Assembly (NCBI GenBank): GCA_002433025.1 | Contig: DJGZ01000027.1 | Span: 1-21,727, forward strand | Origin: Bacteroidales bacterium UBA5833 | GTDB lineage: Bacteria > Bacteroidota > Bacteroidia > Bacteroidales > Lentimicrobiaceae | Length of the DNA: 21,727 nt | Reading direction: 5' to 3' | Part shown: positions 1 to 7,443 of the stretch, in pieces | Layout: the number at the start of each line of letters is the position of its first letter | How positions within the stretch are numbered: position 1 is the stretch's first letter | Program-made: the position numbers and the translations under genes | The notes under the pieces: generated by a model | The model's input: only the letters and a program-made list of their open reading frames with translations | What the model was told of the DNA's origin: nothing | Database searches by the model: none

Positions 1-741
1 AACGCACTTATAAACTACAGCCAAAAGAATTATGAAGCATATGATCAGGAAGATAACGGAAAGAAGGCATTGTTCATTGGCATTGTCGCTACCCTTCTGC
101 TGTTTGCGGGGATCTTTTCCCTGCCTGAAGACATTCTTGATAAAATTCCAAATCCCCTGATCCCCGCAGTTTATACCGGTATAATTTACCTGATTGTAGA
201 ACAACTCCAGGGGCGTTGGATCAAAGCACATAAAGAATCGGGCGGTGAATTTTTCAGCGCCTGGAAGGCTACGGGAATCGGCGCTGTATTTATGGTCATG
301 TTGCTAGCAGTCATAGCCGGCGCGGCATTTATTTCGGGTGATTTATCCAAACCTGATTTTGATGCTGCCGCTTATGATCAGGGGGTGGCAGCGTTTTCCG
401 AAAACGAACGCAGATCACTGGCTGTATATGAGGTGGCAGATTCGGCTGAACCTCAATACTTAATCAGGAAGTTCAGCGAAGGCATTGTTTTATGGAAACA
501 AAACAAGGAAATCATAAACAAACTGAACGCCATTGAAAATCTACCGGCTGAATTACAGGTTCAGAACCAAAGGCTGCTGAAGTACTGTGATTTAAGGATC
601 GCACACAATGAGGTAATTGTAAAGGCAATCTCTGAAGATACCGACAGATATGTTTCAGAGATTGACAGGATAGGGATGGAGATCAATAAGGTGCTGGAAG
701 AGCTGGATAATTCCGGAGGAAACCAGGCCGGTTTTAACTGA
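1..741 (+). CDS. Uncharacterised membrane protein, 5' end missing
   Basis: The reading frame is open from the first base of the window, so the gene begins outside it; a TTG at 70 is only an internal codon. The visible 246 residues hold a hydrophilic stretch (NALINYSQKNYEAYDQEDNG), a hydrophobic helix (LFIGIVATLLLFAGIFSL), a second moderately hydrophobic segment (LIPAVYTGIIYLIVEQL) and a third long one (ATGIGAVFMVMLLAVIAGAAF). A C-terminal part of about 130 residues follows that is charged and probably helical. This suggests a membrane protein with a C-terminal soluble domain. I do not recognise the family and propose no function. No partner gene follows within 500 bases. Confidence 0.7.
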   Translation, partial: NALINYSQKNYEAYDQEDNGKKALFIGIVATLLLFAGIFSLPEDILDKIPNPLIPAVYTGIIYLIVEQLQGRWIKAHKESGGEFFSAWKATGIGAVFMVMLLAVIAGAAFISGDLSKPDFDAAAYDQGVAAFSENERRSLAVYEVADSAEPQYLIRKFSEGIVLWKQNKEIINKLNAIENLPAELQVQNQRLLKYCDLRIAHNEVIVKAISEDTDRYVSEIDRIGMEINKVLEELDNSGGNQAGFN

Positions 742-1010
742 GAATACAGCCTGAAATATTGCAGTGCGGGTTAAATTGGCCCTGGGTGAGATATTACCTC
801 AGATAATAGCTGAATTAATAAATTGTATTGTGATGGCTTAATAATCAAATGCTAAGGTTCAATTCAGGAAGTGTCAACAGAAAATTTCTCAGATGATTTT
901 CAAAAGAAAATAGAGTATCCCGGCGCTGCAACTATTGCATCTATCGGTTAAAAGCAGGGTGCAGGTTATTTTTCGTGCAGATGGTTTCCTGTAAATTTGT
1001 TCATAAGCAG
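742..1010. other. Gene-free stretch after the membrane protein
   Basis: This is AT-rich sequence with no convincing gene. A TAAATTTG at 992-999 matches the Bacteroidota -7 promoter box TAnnTTTG and sits about 50 bases before the fossil nuclease start codon at 1049. A 26-codon frame at 871-951 starts with GTG and is too short to support. The gene-free stretch continues to the RhuM gene and contains the fossil and the hairpin element listed separately. Confidence 0.4.
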
Positions 1011-1118
1011 TCATTCGCTAAATTTACATCTGTTAACAACCTTGTATGATGTCAGACAAGTTTCAGCTTAATTCCCTCAAAGGCCCGCCTGGCAGGGCGC
1101 CTGGTACAGGGGTTGTCT
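1011..1118 (+). pseudogene. 5' fossil of the PD-(D/E)XK nuclease gene
   Basis: Bases 1011-1118 align with 2471-2578, covering the leader and first 23 codons of the intact nuclease gene, at about 85% identity by eye. The shared leader includes GCTAAATTTACAT and GTTAAC, and the start ATG is at 1049. One extra C near 1085 shifts the frame, which ends at TAA 1118-1120. Removing that base restores KGRLAGRLVQGLS against KGRLAEHLVQDLS in the intact protein, so the first acidic catalytic residue (E16) is also lost, to Gly. Beyond 1118 the two copies diverge until the shared hairpin element at 1185. This is a dead, internally deleted duplicate of the unit at 2471-3122. Confidence 0.85.
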
Positions 1119-1184
1119 AAAAACAAAGAACTTAATGTTAAATTAAAACAAGATGGAACCAGGCAGGAAAAGTGTTTTAAAAGA

Positions 1185-1243
1185 GAAACGCTCCTTGCGG
1201 AGCGCCGGGCCGGGGATGCTATTCCCGGTGATGTTATGCGTGC
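1185..1243. repeat. Hairpin element, copy 1
   Basis: About 51 of 59 bases match 3063-3121. It contains two small hairpins in series: CGCTCC-TTGC-GGAGCG at about 1189-1204, then CCGGG / CCCGG around an ATGCTAT-containing loop. No T-run follows, so it does not look like an intrinsic terminator. It lies downstream of the fossil nuclease copy exactly as copy 2 lies downstream of the intact gene. A REP-like dispersed element is the best description. Confidence 0.7.
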
Positions 1244-1350
1244 GGATTTACATAATACTAACCTGATATTTTAATGGTTATTACAGAGGGTCGGGCAAAG
1301 CCGATGATTATATCGATATGTACGACTTGAAAAATTTAAGCGGAACAAAC

Positions 1351-2334
1351 ATGAAACCAAGAGATTTGTTGCTCTATAACACGGCAGATAAAAAAGTAAA
1401 CGTATCGGTCTATTTTCAAAATGGCACTTTTTGGCTCACCCAAAAAGCTATGGCAGAATTATTTGGAGTAAATGTACCTGCTGTAAACAAACACCTGAAG
1501 AACATATTTGAAACGGGTGAGCTCGAACAGGCTTCAGTTATTTCCAAAATGGAAACAACTGCAGCAGACGGGAAAAGATACACTACAAATTTCTATCGCC
1601 TGGAAGTCATATTGGCTGTTGGTTACCGCGTAAATTCAACACAAGCTGCCGATTTTCGCCGATGGGCAACCCAAACCCTGAACGAGTTTATTATTAAAGG
1701 TTTTGTAATTGACGATGAACGCCTGAAGCAAGGTAAAAACTTCGGACAGGATTATTTTGATGAACTCCTCGAACGAATCCGCGAAATCAGGGCAAGTGAG
1801 CGCAGATTCTACCAGAAAATTACCGATTTGTATGCCCTGAGCACTGATTACGACCGCGAAAGTCAGCAAACAAAAGATTTTTTTTCTGCGGTACAGAACA
1901 AACTCCATTGGGCCATCACCGGAAAAACTGCGGCAGAAATCATATATACCGCAGCCGATGCCACTAAACTTTACATGGGTTTAAAAACATGGAAAGCTGC
2001 CCCTGATGGAAAAATTCTGAAAAGCGATACTACAGTAGCAAAAAATTATATAGCGCATCAGCATTTAACAGAGTTAAACCGGATTGTCTCTGCCTATTTG
2101 GATTTGGCAGAAAACAATGCTCAACGAGGAATTGCTTTTAGTATGCAGGAATGGGCAAAATTCCTCGATAGCTTTTTAGAACTCTCAAACTACCCGATTT
2201 TGAAGGATAAAGGAAAAATTTCGATGCTTGAAGCAAAGTTAAAAGCCGTTAGCGAATATGAAAAATTCAGGGTAATTCAGGACCAAACCTATGAGAGCGA
2301 CTTCGACAGGGAAATAAAAGACCTGAAACCATGA
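1351..2334 (+). CDS. RhuM-family protein (virulence RhuM-like)
   Basis: The 327-residue protein (338 if started at ATG 1318) matches the RhuM family in length and layout. Its N-terminal part, GTFWLTQKAMAELFGV followed by NVPAVNKHLKNIFETGEL, is the typical winged-helix/BRO-like DNA-binding segment. The family-typical NFYRLEVILAVGYRV and FRRWATQTLNEFIIKGFVIDDERL follow, then a long helical C-terminal region. I prefer ATG 1351 because family members usually begin shortly before the IxxY...VxVxxxxGTxWLTQ block, but 1318 is possible. RhuM was named from a Salmonella pathogenicity island. Related proteins are frequent in accessory and defence-rich regions, and their biochemical role is unclear. Its nearest companions are a nuclease fossil upstream and the intact nuclease gene downstream. 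Confidence 0.85.
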   Translation: MKPRDLLLYNTADKKVNVSVYFQNGTFWLTQKAMAELFGVNVPAVNKHLKNIFETGELEQASVISKMETTAADGKRYTTNFYRLEVILAVGYRVNSTQAADFRRWATQTLNEFIIKGFVIDDERLKQGKNFGQDYFDELLERIREIRASERRFYQKITDLYALSTDYDRESQQTKDFFSAVQNKLHWAITGKTAAEIIYTAADATKLYMGLKTWKAAPDGKILKSDTTVAKNYIAHQHLTELNRIVSAYLDLAENNAQRGIAFSMQEWAKFLDSFLELSNYPILKDKGKISMLEAKLKAVSEYEKFRVIQDQTYESDFDREIKDLKP

Positions 2335-2484
2335 TATACTGGCTGGTGTAAGCAACTGAACAGGGTAATAACTCAAAAAAGTATGCAGCTTAAATTCCAT
2401 TCCGGGGACAGACTTGTTTCATTGGCAACTCTTTTATTCAATTCAGCGCGCATATAAGTCTGAATAAAAACCATTGGCTAAATT

Positions 2485-2492
2485 TACATTTG
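2485..2492 (+). promoter_or_regulatory. Candidate -7 box before the PD-(D/E)XK gene
   Basis: TACATTTG matches the Bacteroidota -7 consensus TAnnTTTG and lies 16 bases before the start ATG. No good -33 TTTG is visible at the usual spacing. The fossil copy has TACATCTG at the equivalent place, so the segment is shared but not perfectly conserved. Confidence 0.35.
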
Positions 2493-2508
2493 TTAACGAA
2501 TACATATT

Positions 2509-2997
2509 ATGTCAGATAATTTTCAGCTCAATTGCCTCAAAGGCCGCCTGGCGGAACACCTGGTGCAGGATTTGTCTGCGCAGAATGGCTACAATGTTTT
2601 CAACTATGGTCTGGAGAGGACCCATCCTTTCCTGAGCAAGGAACTACGGAACAACTACCATACCACCAGCAAGGCCCTGCGTTTTATGCCTGATTTTGTG
2701 GTGCAGAGCGCACAAACCGGAGATCTGTTCTACATGGAAGTCAAATTCAGGGCCAACGGTTGCTTCGGTTTTGAGGATAAATACAAGGACTTCCCATACA
2801 AAAACGCCTGGTTTGTGATTGTATCGCCGGAGAAGATACAGTGCATGCATTACAAGCGGCTGGCGGCGGGGTTCACCATTACTGCCGGAACCAACTACTC
2901 CCTTGGCAGGGTGCGTTCATTTCACCTGAGTAAGGAATCCATAGCGGAATACGAGGGTTATGCAAGGCAGGTGTTTGCGGGATTCAGAAGTGAATAA
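2509..2997 (+). CDS. Predicted PD-(D/E)XK nuclease, unnamed family
   Basis: The 162-residue protein shows the signature of a PD-(D/E)XK nuclease core. An N-terminal helix KGRLAEHLVQDL carries the acidic residue E16, MPDFVV supplies P61-D62, and LFYMEVKFR supplies E77-x-K79. The spacing and the order helix-strand-strand fit the fold used by restriction enzymes, Holliday-junction resolvases and related DNA-cutting proteins. Substrate and partner are unknown, and it could act in repair, restriction or a mobile element. I do not recognise a named family. The gene stands alone with a hairpin element 65 bases after its stop. Two fossils of it lie within 4.5 kb (1011-1118 and 6981-7102), so it has been duplicated repeatedly. 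The fold call rests on motifs seen by eye. Confidence 0.7.
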   Translation: MSDNFQLNCLKGRLAEHLVQDLSAQNGYNVFNYGLERTHPFLSKELRNNYHTTSKALRFMPDFVVQSAQTGDLFYMEVKFRANGCFGFEDKYKDFPYKNAWFVIVSPEKIQCMHYKRLAAGFTITAGTNYSLGRVRSFHLSKESIAEYEGYARQVFAGFRSE

Positions 2998-3062
2998 ATA
3001 GACTTTGTACAAACGCACAGATGAAATAAGAAGAGAATGGGCAGTGCAAAAAGTAAAAATAA

Positions 3063-3121
3063 GAAACGCCCCTTGCGGAGCGTCGGACCGGGGATGCTAT
3101 CCCTGGCGATGTTATAAGTGC
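3063..3121. repeat. Hairpin element, copy 2
   Basis: This matches 1185-1243 at about 51 of 59 bases. It folds into a CGCCCC-TTGC-GGAGCG hairpin with one mismatch, followed by CCGGGG / CCCTGG around an ATGCTAT loop. It follows the intact nuclease gene and precedes the NYN gene. There is no T-run, so a dispersed REP-like element is more likely than a terminator. Confidence 0.7.
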
Positions 3122-3156
3122 AAATATACAAAAAACAAACCACATTGCAAGAATAA

Positions 3157-3777
3157 ATGGACAAAAAAGAACGCATCATAGTCTATATTGATGGATTTAA
3201 CCTTTATTTCGGCATGAAGCAAGCGGGCTTTGATAATTTTAAATGGTTAAACATCAGGGCTTTGTCCGAAAGTTTGTTAAAGCCAGAGCAGGAAATAGTT
3301 GGAATAAAGTACTTTACAAGCCGGGTAAGTAATAATCCTGACAAGCAAAAACGGCAATCGACCTATATTGAAGCATTGGAAACCGTTGGCATTAAAATTT
3401 ATTACGGACACTATCAGCGTGATGCTATCGAGTGCAGGAGATGCAATAATGTCCGGGCTAATTACAACGAAAAGATGACCGATGTCAATATAGCAACCCA
3501 AATGCTGGTGGATGCCTTTCAGGATAATTATGACATGGCTATGCTTTTATCGGGTGATAGCGATCTGGTACCACCGATAAAGGCAATCCATGAAAATTTT
3601 GGACAAAAGCGTGTATTCGTTGCTTTTCCATCAAAGCGTTTTAATAATTCTGTCGCTTTCGTAGCAAAAGGCTCTATGATAATTGGCAGAAAGAAACTAA
3701 TGGACCACCAGTTCCCTCAGGAAGTGATTAAACCCGATGGATTTGTACTCGTTAAACCTGTTAATTGGAATTATTAA
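3157..3777 (+). CDS. NYN (PIN-like) domain protein, predicted RNase
   Basis: The 206-residue protein is almost entirely one NYN domain (LabA/DUF88 type). The opening strand RIIVYIDGFNLYFG gives D12 and N15. Further acidic residues come from KMTDVNIATQMLVDA (D109) and the hallmark AMLLSGDSDLVPPIKAI (D134, D136). These acidic residues form the metal site of PIN-like ribonucleases, so RNA cleavage or processing is the likely activity, with unknown target. An ECRRC (C93, C96) lies between the halves and could be half of a metal-binding knuckle. Proteins of this type often lack a fixed operon. Here the gene stands alone between two long gaps, with a hairpin element 36 bases upstream. Confidence 0.88.
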   Translation: MDKKERIIVYIDGFNLYFGMKQAGFDNFKWLNIRALSESLLKPEQEIVGIKYFTSRVSNNPDKQKRQSTYIEALETVGIKIYYGHYQRDAIECRRCNNVRANYNEKMTDVNIATQMLVDAFQDNYDMAMLLSGDSDLVPPIKAIHENFGQKRVFVAFPSKRFNNSVAFVAKGSMIIGRKKLMDHQFPQEVIKPDGFVLVKPVNWNY

Positions 3778-4467
3778 ATATTGAAGCCAATGGCCGAACC
3801 CAAATTCAAAGATCACAGTTGTCCGGCACAAGTAAAAAAATCACGTTTTAATTATGTTATAGGTTCATGATTGTATGAACTTTGATTTCTCCTATTCTCC
3901 TCCAGTTTTGTAGTTTTTGGCCAACCAATTCAATATCTCCTGAAACAAACTGATTGTTGAGCTGTAAATTATCTTTATCTGCTTCTTAATAACAACCTTA
4001 GTCCGGTTGTCCGGAATATAAAGGCCATTCTTAAGCACCATTTGAATGTAAATATACCCGAATACTTCTGATTAAGGTAGCTGATTTACATCTGAAAGTA
4101 TGATTTGCCCGGATCTATGCTCTGGCTGGGAATGCTCCGTCATACCTGATAATCCTGGCATTGAACCGGATACCTCCTGTTTTGAGCTACATCTGGCAAA
4201 ATCACAAAACAAAAAAATTATCAAGAGATCTTTTGTTTTGTACTTTTTTACAGACCGGTCAGCGCTATAATGATTGGTTACCCTGGGAAAAATTTATCAT
4301 CAATTAATGAAATCAGCTGCCCGAAAACCGGGGTACCGGAAAAATGTATACTTTTATCCGTGTAGTATTAAGTTTGGCGACTCAACACTACTTATTAAAG
4401 GATTGGTTAGTTTTAATAAAACTTTCTGACTCTTCCTTTTTATCGGACAAAAGTGAACCTGAATTAT
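3778..4467. other. Long gene-free stretch with small palindromes
   Basis: About 690 AT-rich bases with no supported gene. Visible signals are a perfect inverted repeat GTTCAT-gattgt-ATGAAC at 3863-3880, TAAGTTTG at 4369-4376 (matches the TAnnTTTG -7 box, 92 bases before ATG 4468) and a 15-base palindrome AGTTTTA-a-TAAAACT at 4409-4423 just downstream of that box. The last two could be promoter and operator of the 4468 gene. A 49-codon minus-strand frame is listed separately. Confidence 0.35.
3892..4041 (-). other. Possible small ORF or coding remnant, 49 codons
   Basis: ATG at 4041 to TAG at 3892 reads MVLKNGLYIPDNRTKVVI and continues to a Lys-rich, helix-like end (LFQEILNWLAKNYKTGGE). The composition looks protein-like and the frame stays open upstream to a TAA just before SEVFGYIYIQ. 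I cannot assign a family, and no ribosome binding site is obvious. It may be the tail of a decayed gene, or chance in AT-rich DNA. Confidence 0.2.
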
Positions 4468-5016
4468 ATGTCAAACCGCAGAACTGAATTAAAGGAACAG
4501 CTAAGTGCGCTGCCTAAAAACGAATTGGTTGGTATAATAGTTAAGTTAGCGGCTAAAAAGGCAAATTACGACTTTCTGCTTGCCAATTATCTTGATAAGG
4601 ATAGCGGTGAAAAAGACTTGTATGAAGAAGCCAAACGTGATCTGGACAGCCTGTTCATCAAAAGATACAAGGGTTTCTCCGAAGAACTTCAACTTGCCAA
4701 TATGCTGAGCGCCTGTGTTAAAAGGATTAATGAATTTACAGCAGTTTCAAAAAATAAGAAGCTTGAGGCCGACTTGCTGCTTTATGTTCTGGATGTCCCT
4801 TTCTCGCTTCCATCCATAATGTTTGGAACTTGTTTTTCTCAATACGACTATAGAGTCGGTTTGCTGGTCAGGAGGTTGATCAACCTTGTCGTTAAAAAAC
4901 TGCACCCGGATTACCTGATTGAATATAAGGACAAACTGAACGGGTATCTTACCATCTTGCACCGCACATCTGAATTTCATGACTTTATTTATAAATTACC
5001 CCAAAAGATCGATTGA
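4468..5016 (+). CDS. Uncharacterised helical protein
   Basis: The 182-residue protein (187 if GTG 4453 is used; ATG 4468 is preferred) begins MSNRRTELKEQLSALPKNEL and is rich in Leu and Lys with long predicted helices: KNELVGIIVKLAAKKANYDFLLANYL, then LYEEAKRDLDSLFIKRYKGF, and a later LLVRRLINLVVKKLHPDYL. There is no signal peptide, membrane segment, metal-binding motif or enzyme motif. I do not recognise a named family, though the well-formed frame argues that the gene is real. The SWIM-domain gene follows on the same strand after 183 bases, too far to claim an operon from spacing. A possible promoter lies at 4369-4376. A structural or protein-binding role is only a guess. Confidence 0.7.
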   Translation: MSNRRTELKEQLSALPKNELVGIIVKLAAKKANYDFLLANYLDKDSGEKDLYEEAKRDLDSLFIKRYKGFSEELQLANMLSACVKRINEFTAVSKNKKLEADLLLYVLDVPFSLPSIMFGTCFSQYDYRVGLLVRRLINLVVKKLHPDYLIEYKDKLNGYLTILHRTSEFHDFIYKLPQKID

Positions 5017-5199
5017 AACGGAACACTCAAAGCCTGACAAAAAACAGCGTGCTGCATCCTTCGCACGGATTTCTGAATACATCGCCGTATAACTTTCCAA
5101 CCCGTGGAATGATTAATTTTCCGATAATTGAGTACAAGATACTCCCTGACATTCATAATTTTAATCCCGAATTCAAATAACCCCCCAAACCTCTAACAA

Positions 5200-6912
5200 A
5201 TGATGAATATACCTCTTCAGGAATTCGAACAATACATTGATGAAACCATTTTAAATCGCGGTTATAAGTATTTTAAGAAGGGTCTTGTTGCCGAGCCCGA
5301 ACAAATAGCTCATGGGGAATACGAAGCAATTGTGGAGGGTACTGATGATTACACGGTTCGCATCAGAATTGAAAATGATACAATCACTGAGTATAGTTGC
5401 ACCTGTCCTTACGATATGGGACCTGTATGCAAACATGTGGCAGCGGTTATTTTTGAACTTCAGCAGAATGAGTTAAGCCTTGTAAAGAAAGCAAAGAAGA
5501 GCAGTCCTGTGGCTAAAACTGTGGCAAAAAAGAAAACCATTGCTGAACAGGTAGATGAGATCCTTGAACACCTGACGCATGACGATATGAAAGATTTCCT
5601 TCGGGGACAATGTGACCGTGACAGCAAATTCCGTCAGTTGTTTCTGGCTGGTTATGCCCACCTGGTGATGCCGGAGACTAAGGCATTGTATGTAAAACAG
5701 GTGAAAGCCATACTTAGATCATCGTGCGACAGGCATGGTTTTATTGATTATTCCGGTGCGCGTGCGGTGGGAATTGCCATTGATGAGTACATTCAAACGG
5801 CCGGAAAACATCTTGAAAAAGCCAACTACAAATCTGCCATGCTCATTGCCTTTGCCGTAATGGAAGAGATGACAGGGGCACTTCAGTATGCCGACGATAG
5901 CAATGGAGATGTTGGAGGGAGCATTTATTCCGCGATTGAGATCCTGTATTCGGTTGCAAATGCGCAGGTTTCAGAAAAGTTGCGCGTTGAGTTGCTGAAC
6001 TATTGCTTGACAGCGTACTCAAAAGGCTTGTATAAAGGATGGGACTGGCATTTTACAATGCTTGACCTTGCCTCCAAACTGGTTAACAACACTTCCGAAA
6101 CAAAGCAGATTCACCAACTGTTAGACTCTATAAAATCATCAGGCAAAAGCTGGGATTGGGATTATACAAATGCCCAGCAGATCAGGGCTTTACTAATCAG
6201 AAGAACCGAAGGGGAAGAGAAAGCAACACAGTATCTCGAGCAAAATTTATCAAATGCAGAGTTCAGGAAGGAAATAATCGAAAAGGCAATTTCAGCAAAA
6301 GACTACAGAAAAGCCATGGCCCTGGCTGAAGAAGGGATAAAACTTAACAGTAAAGAAAGTCCGGGCCTGCTCGACTATTGGTGTGATTATTTACTGCAGA
6401 TTGCACAGCTTCAAAACGACAGGGTGAATATCCTGAAATATGCGCGTATTCAGCTTATTTCTGCTAACCGCGATAAAAAACCCTATTTTGACATTCTTAA
6501 AAAACATATTGAACCCCACCAATGGGAGGCAACACTGAAGATGATTATTCAGGATATTCTCTCTAAAAACAGGTGGAATGGCAAACCATTGGTAGCAATG
6601 ATCTACATCTGGGAGGAAAATTGGAATGAGCTTCTGCAGATTGTTAAAAGTGACATAAGTCTCAATACCCTTGATACTTATGAGAAATATCTTGTCAAGG
6701 ATTTTTCTGATGAGATTTCGGACATGTATCAGAAGGCTGTTTTAGAATATTTAGAAAAGAATGTTAGCAGGGATCATTATCAGATAGCTTGTCGCTACAT
6801 TCGTAGAATGATAAAAATGGGTGCACGTGAAAAGGCAGATTATGTGGTTCAGATGCTAAGGAAATTATATCCTCAGCGAAGGGCACTCATGGAAGAGTTG
6901 AAAAAGGTTTGA
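5200..6912 (+). CDS. SWIM zinc-finger protein with helical repeats
   Basis: The N-terminal 90 residues contain a SWIM zinc finger: ITEYSCTCPYDMGPVCKHVAAVIFEL supplies C67, C69, C77 and H79 in the CxC...CxH order. A basic linker (VKKAKKSSPVAKTVAKKK) follows, then about 450 residues of helical, TPR-like sequence with repeated pairs such as YRKAMALAEEGIKL. SWIM domains bind DNA or protein partners and are found in bacterial SNF2-associated proteins and in transposases. No helicase or nuclease domain is fused here, so the protein may act as an adaptor. Codons 1 and 2 are both ATG, and 5203 is an equally possible start. An unrecognised gene lies 183 bases upstream and a nuclease fossil begins 68 bases downstream. 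Confidence 0.8.
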   Translation: MMNIPLQEFEQYIDETILNRGYKYFKKGLVAEPEQIAHGEYEAIVEGTDDYTVRIRIENDTITEYSCTCPYDMGPVCKHVAAVIFELQQNELSLVKKAKKSSPVAKTVAKKKTIAEQVDEILEHLTHDDMKDFLRGQCDRDSKFRQLFLAGYAHLVMPETKALYVKQVKAILRSSCDRHGFIDYSGARAVGIAIDEYIQTAGKHLEKANYKSAMLIAFAVMEEMTGALQYADDSNGDVGGSIYSAIEILYSVANAQVSEKLRVELLNYCLTAYSKGLYKGWDWHFTMLDLASKLVNNTSETKQIHQLLDSIKSSGKSWDWDYTNAQQIRALLIRRTEGEEKATQYLEQNLSNAEFRKEIIEKAISAKDYRKAMALAEEGIKLNSKESPGLLDYWCDYLLQIAQLQNDRVNILKYARIQLISANRDKKPYFDILKKHIEPHQWEATLKMIIQDILSKNRWNGKPLVAMIYIWEENWNELLQIVKSDISLNTLDTYEKYLVKDFSDEISDMYQKAVLEYLEKNVSRDHYQIACRYIRRMIKMGAREKADYVVQMLRKLYPQRRALMEELKKV

Positions 6913-6980
6913 AATCGGAAATGTTAGCGTAACAATGAATAGCGACACAATACAAATGGTTTGGGAAAACTTGCCATTTT

Positions 6981-7102
6981 TTGAGCAGGGAGCTACGGAA
7001 CAACTACCATACCACCAGTAAAGCCCTGCGGTTTATGCCTGATTTTGTGGTGCAGAGCGCACAAACCGGAGATCTCTTTTACCTTGAAGTGTAGTTCAGG
7101 GT
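6981..7102 (+). pseudogene. Internal fossil of the PD-(D/E)XK nuclease gene
   Basis: This aligns with 2632-2753 of the intact nuclease gene, about 89% by eye, and reads LSRELRNNYHTTSKALRF followed by MPDFVVQSAQTGDLFYLEV and then TAG. Most differences fall at third codon positions and leave the amino acid unchanged; only K to R and M to L alter residues before the stop. The stop TAG replaces the lysine of the ExK motif. The 5' and 3' parts of the gene are absent: homology starts abruptly at about 6981 and fades after 7102. The fragment therefore derives from a paralogue that had been evolving as a functional protein. Confidence 0.88.
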
Positions 7103-7388
7103 AATAAACAGTCACACAGAACTCACCGGGGTTTCACTGTGAAGATTAGTTAACTCATTGTACCTCTGTGAAACAAATAATTACACAGAGCACACAGAGG
7201 TTTCGCGGAGCATCACAGAGAAGATTTAAATCTCTGTGGCCCCTTTAATTAAAAACATTCGTGATTACGCTACGGATTACAAGGTTCATTCTTTAACTCC
7301 TGCACATCTAATAATGAATTACCAGGTAGGACTGCAGAAGAGGTAACAATTTATGACAACTATTGTATTAATCAGTTGTTTATATCAT
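7103..7388. other. Gene-free stretch with CACAGAG-type repeats
   Basis: There is no supported gene here. Between 7115 and 7240 several copies of CACAGAG or its complement CTCTGTG occur. They include a hairpin with CACAGAGA at 7214-7221 against TCTCTGTG at 7231-7238 around the self-complementary AGATTTAAATCT. This looks like a dispersed intergenic repeat. The rest, up to the hicB promoter, shows nothing definite. Confidence 0.45.
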
Positions 7389-7396
7389 TACCTTTG
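7389..7396 (+). promoter_or_regulatory. Candidate -7 box of the hicB-hicA operon
   Basis: TACCTTTG matches the Bacteroidota -7 consensus TAnnTTTG. A TTG at 7363-7365, 23 bases upstream, is an acceptable -33 element. Transcription would start near 7403, immediately before the palindrome at 7407-7422 and about 40 bases before the hicB ATG. Confidence 0.45.
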
Positions 7397-7406
7397 TTGA
7401 TCAAAC

Positions 7407-7422
7407 GGCCGGTACACCGGCC
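7407..7422. promoter_or_regulatory. Palindrome, candidate HicB operator
   Basis: GGCCGGT-AC-ACCGGCC is a 7-base perfect inverted repeat with a 2-base centre, placed at the predicted transcription start of the toxin-antitoxin operon. Antitoxins of this class usually repress their own operon by binding palindromes at the promoter, so an operator role fits. It is much more GC-rich than its surroundings. No T-run follows, which speaks against a terminator. Confidence 0.45.
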
Positions 7423-7443
7423 ATTTAGAATTTGTTAATTTTT

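Noticed and set aside
871..951. 26-codon frame starting GTG after AGGAAG
   Set aside because: It is too short and has no recognisable motif, although a weak ribosome-binding-like sequence precedes it.
3063..3121. Intrinsic terminator after the PD-(D/E)XK gene
   Set aside because: There is no T-run after either hairpin, and the same element follows a dead gene copy, so a dispersed repeat explains it better.
2958..3179. 73-codon minus-strand frame with a hydrophobic middle
   Set aside because: It overlaps the nuclease gene end, the hairpin element and the NYN gene start, and has no homology that I recognise.
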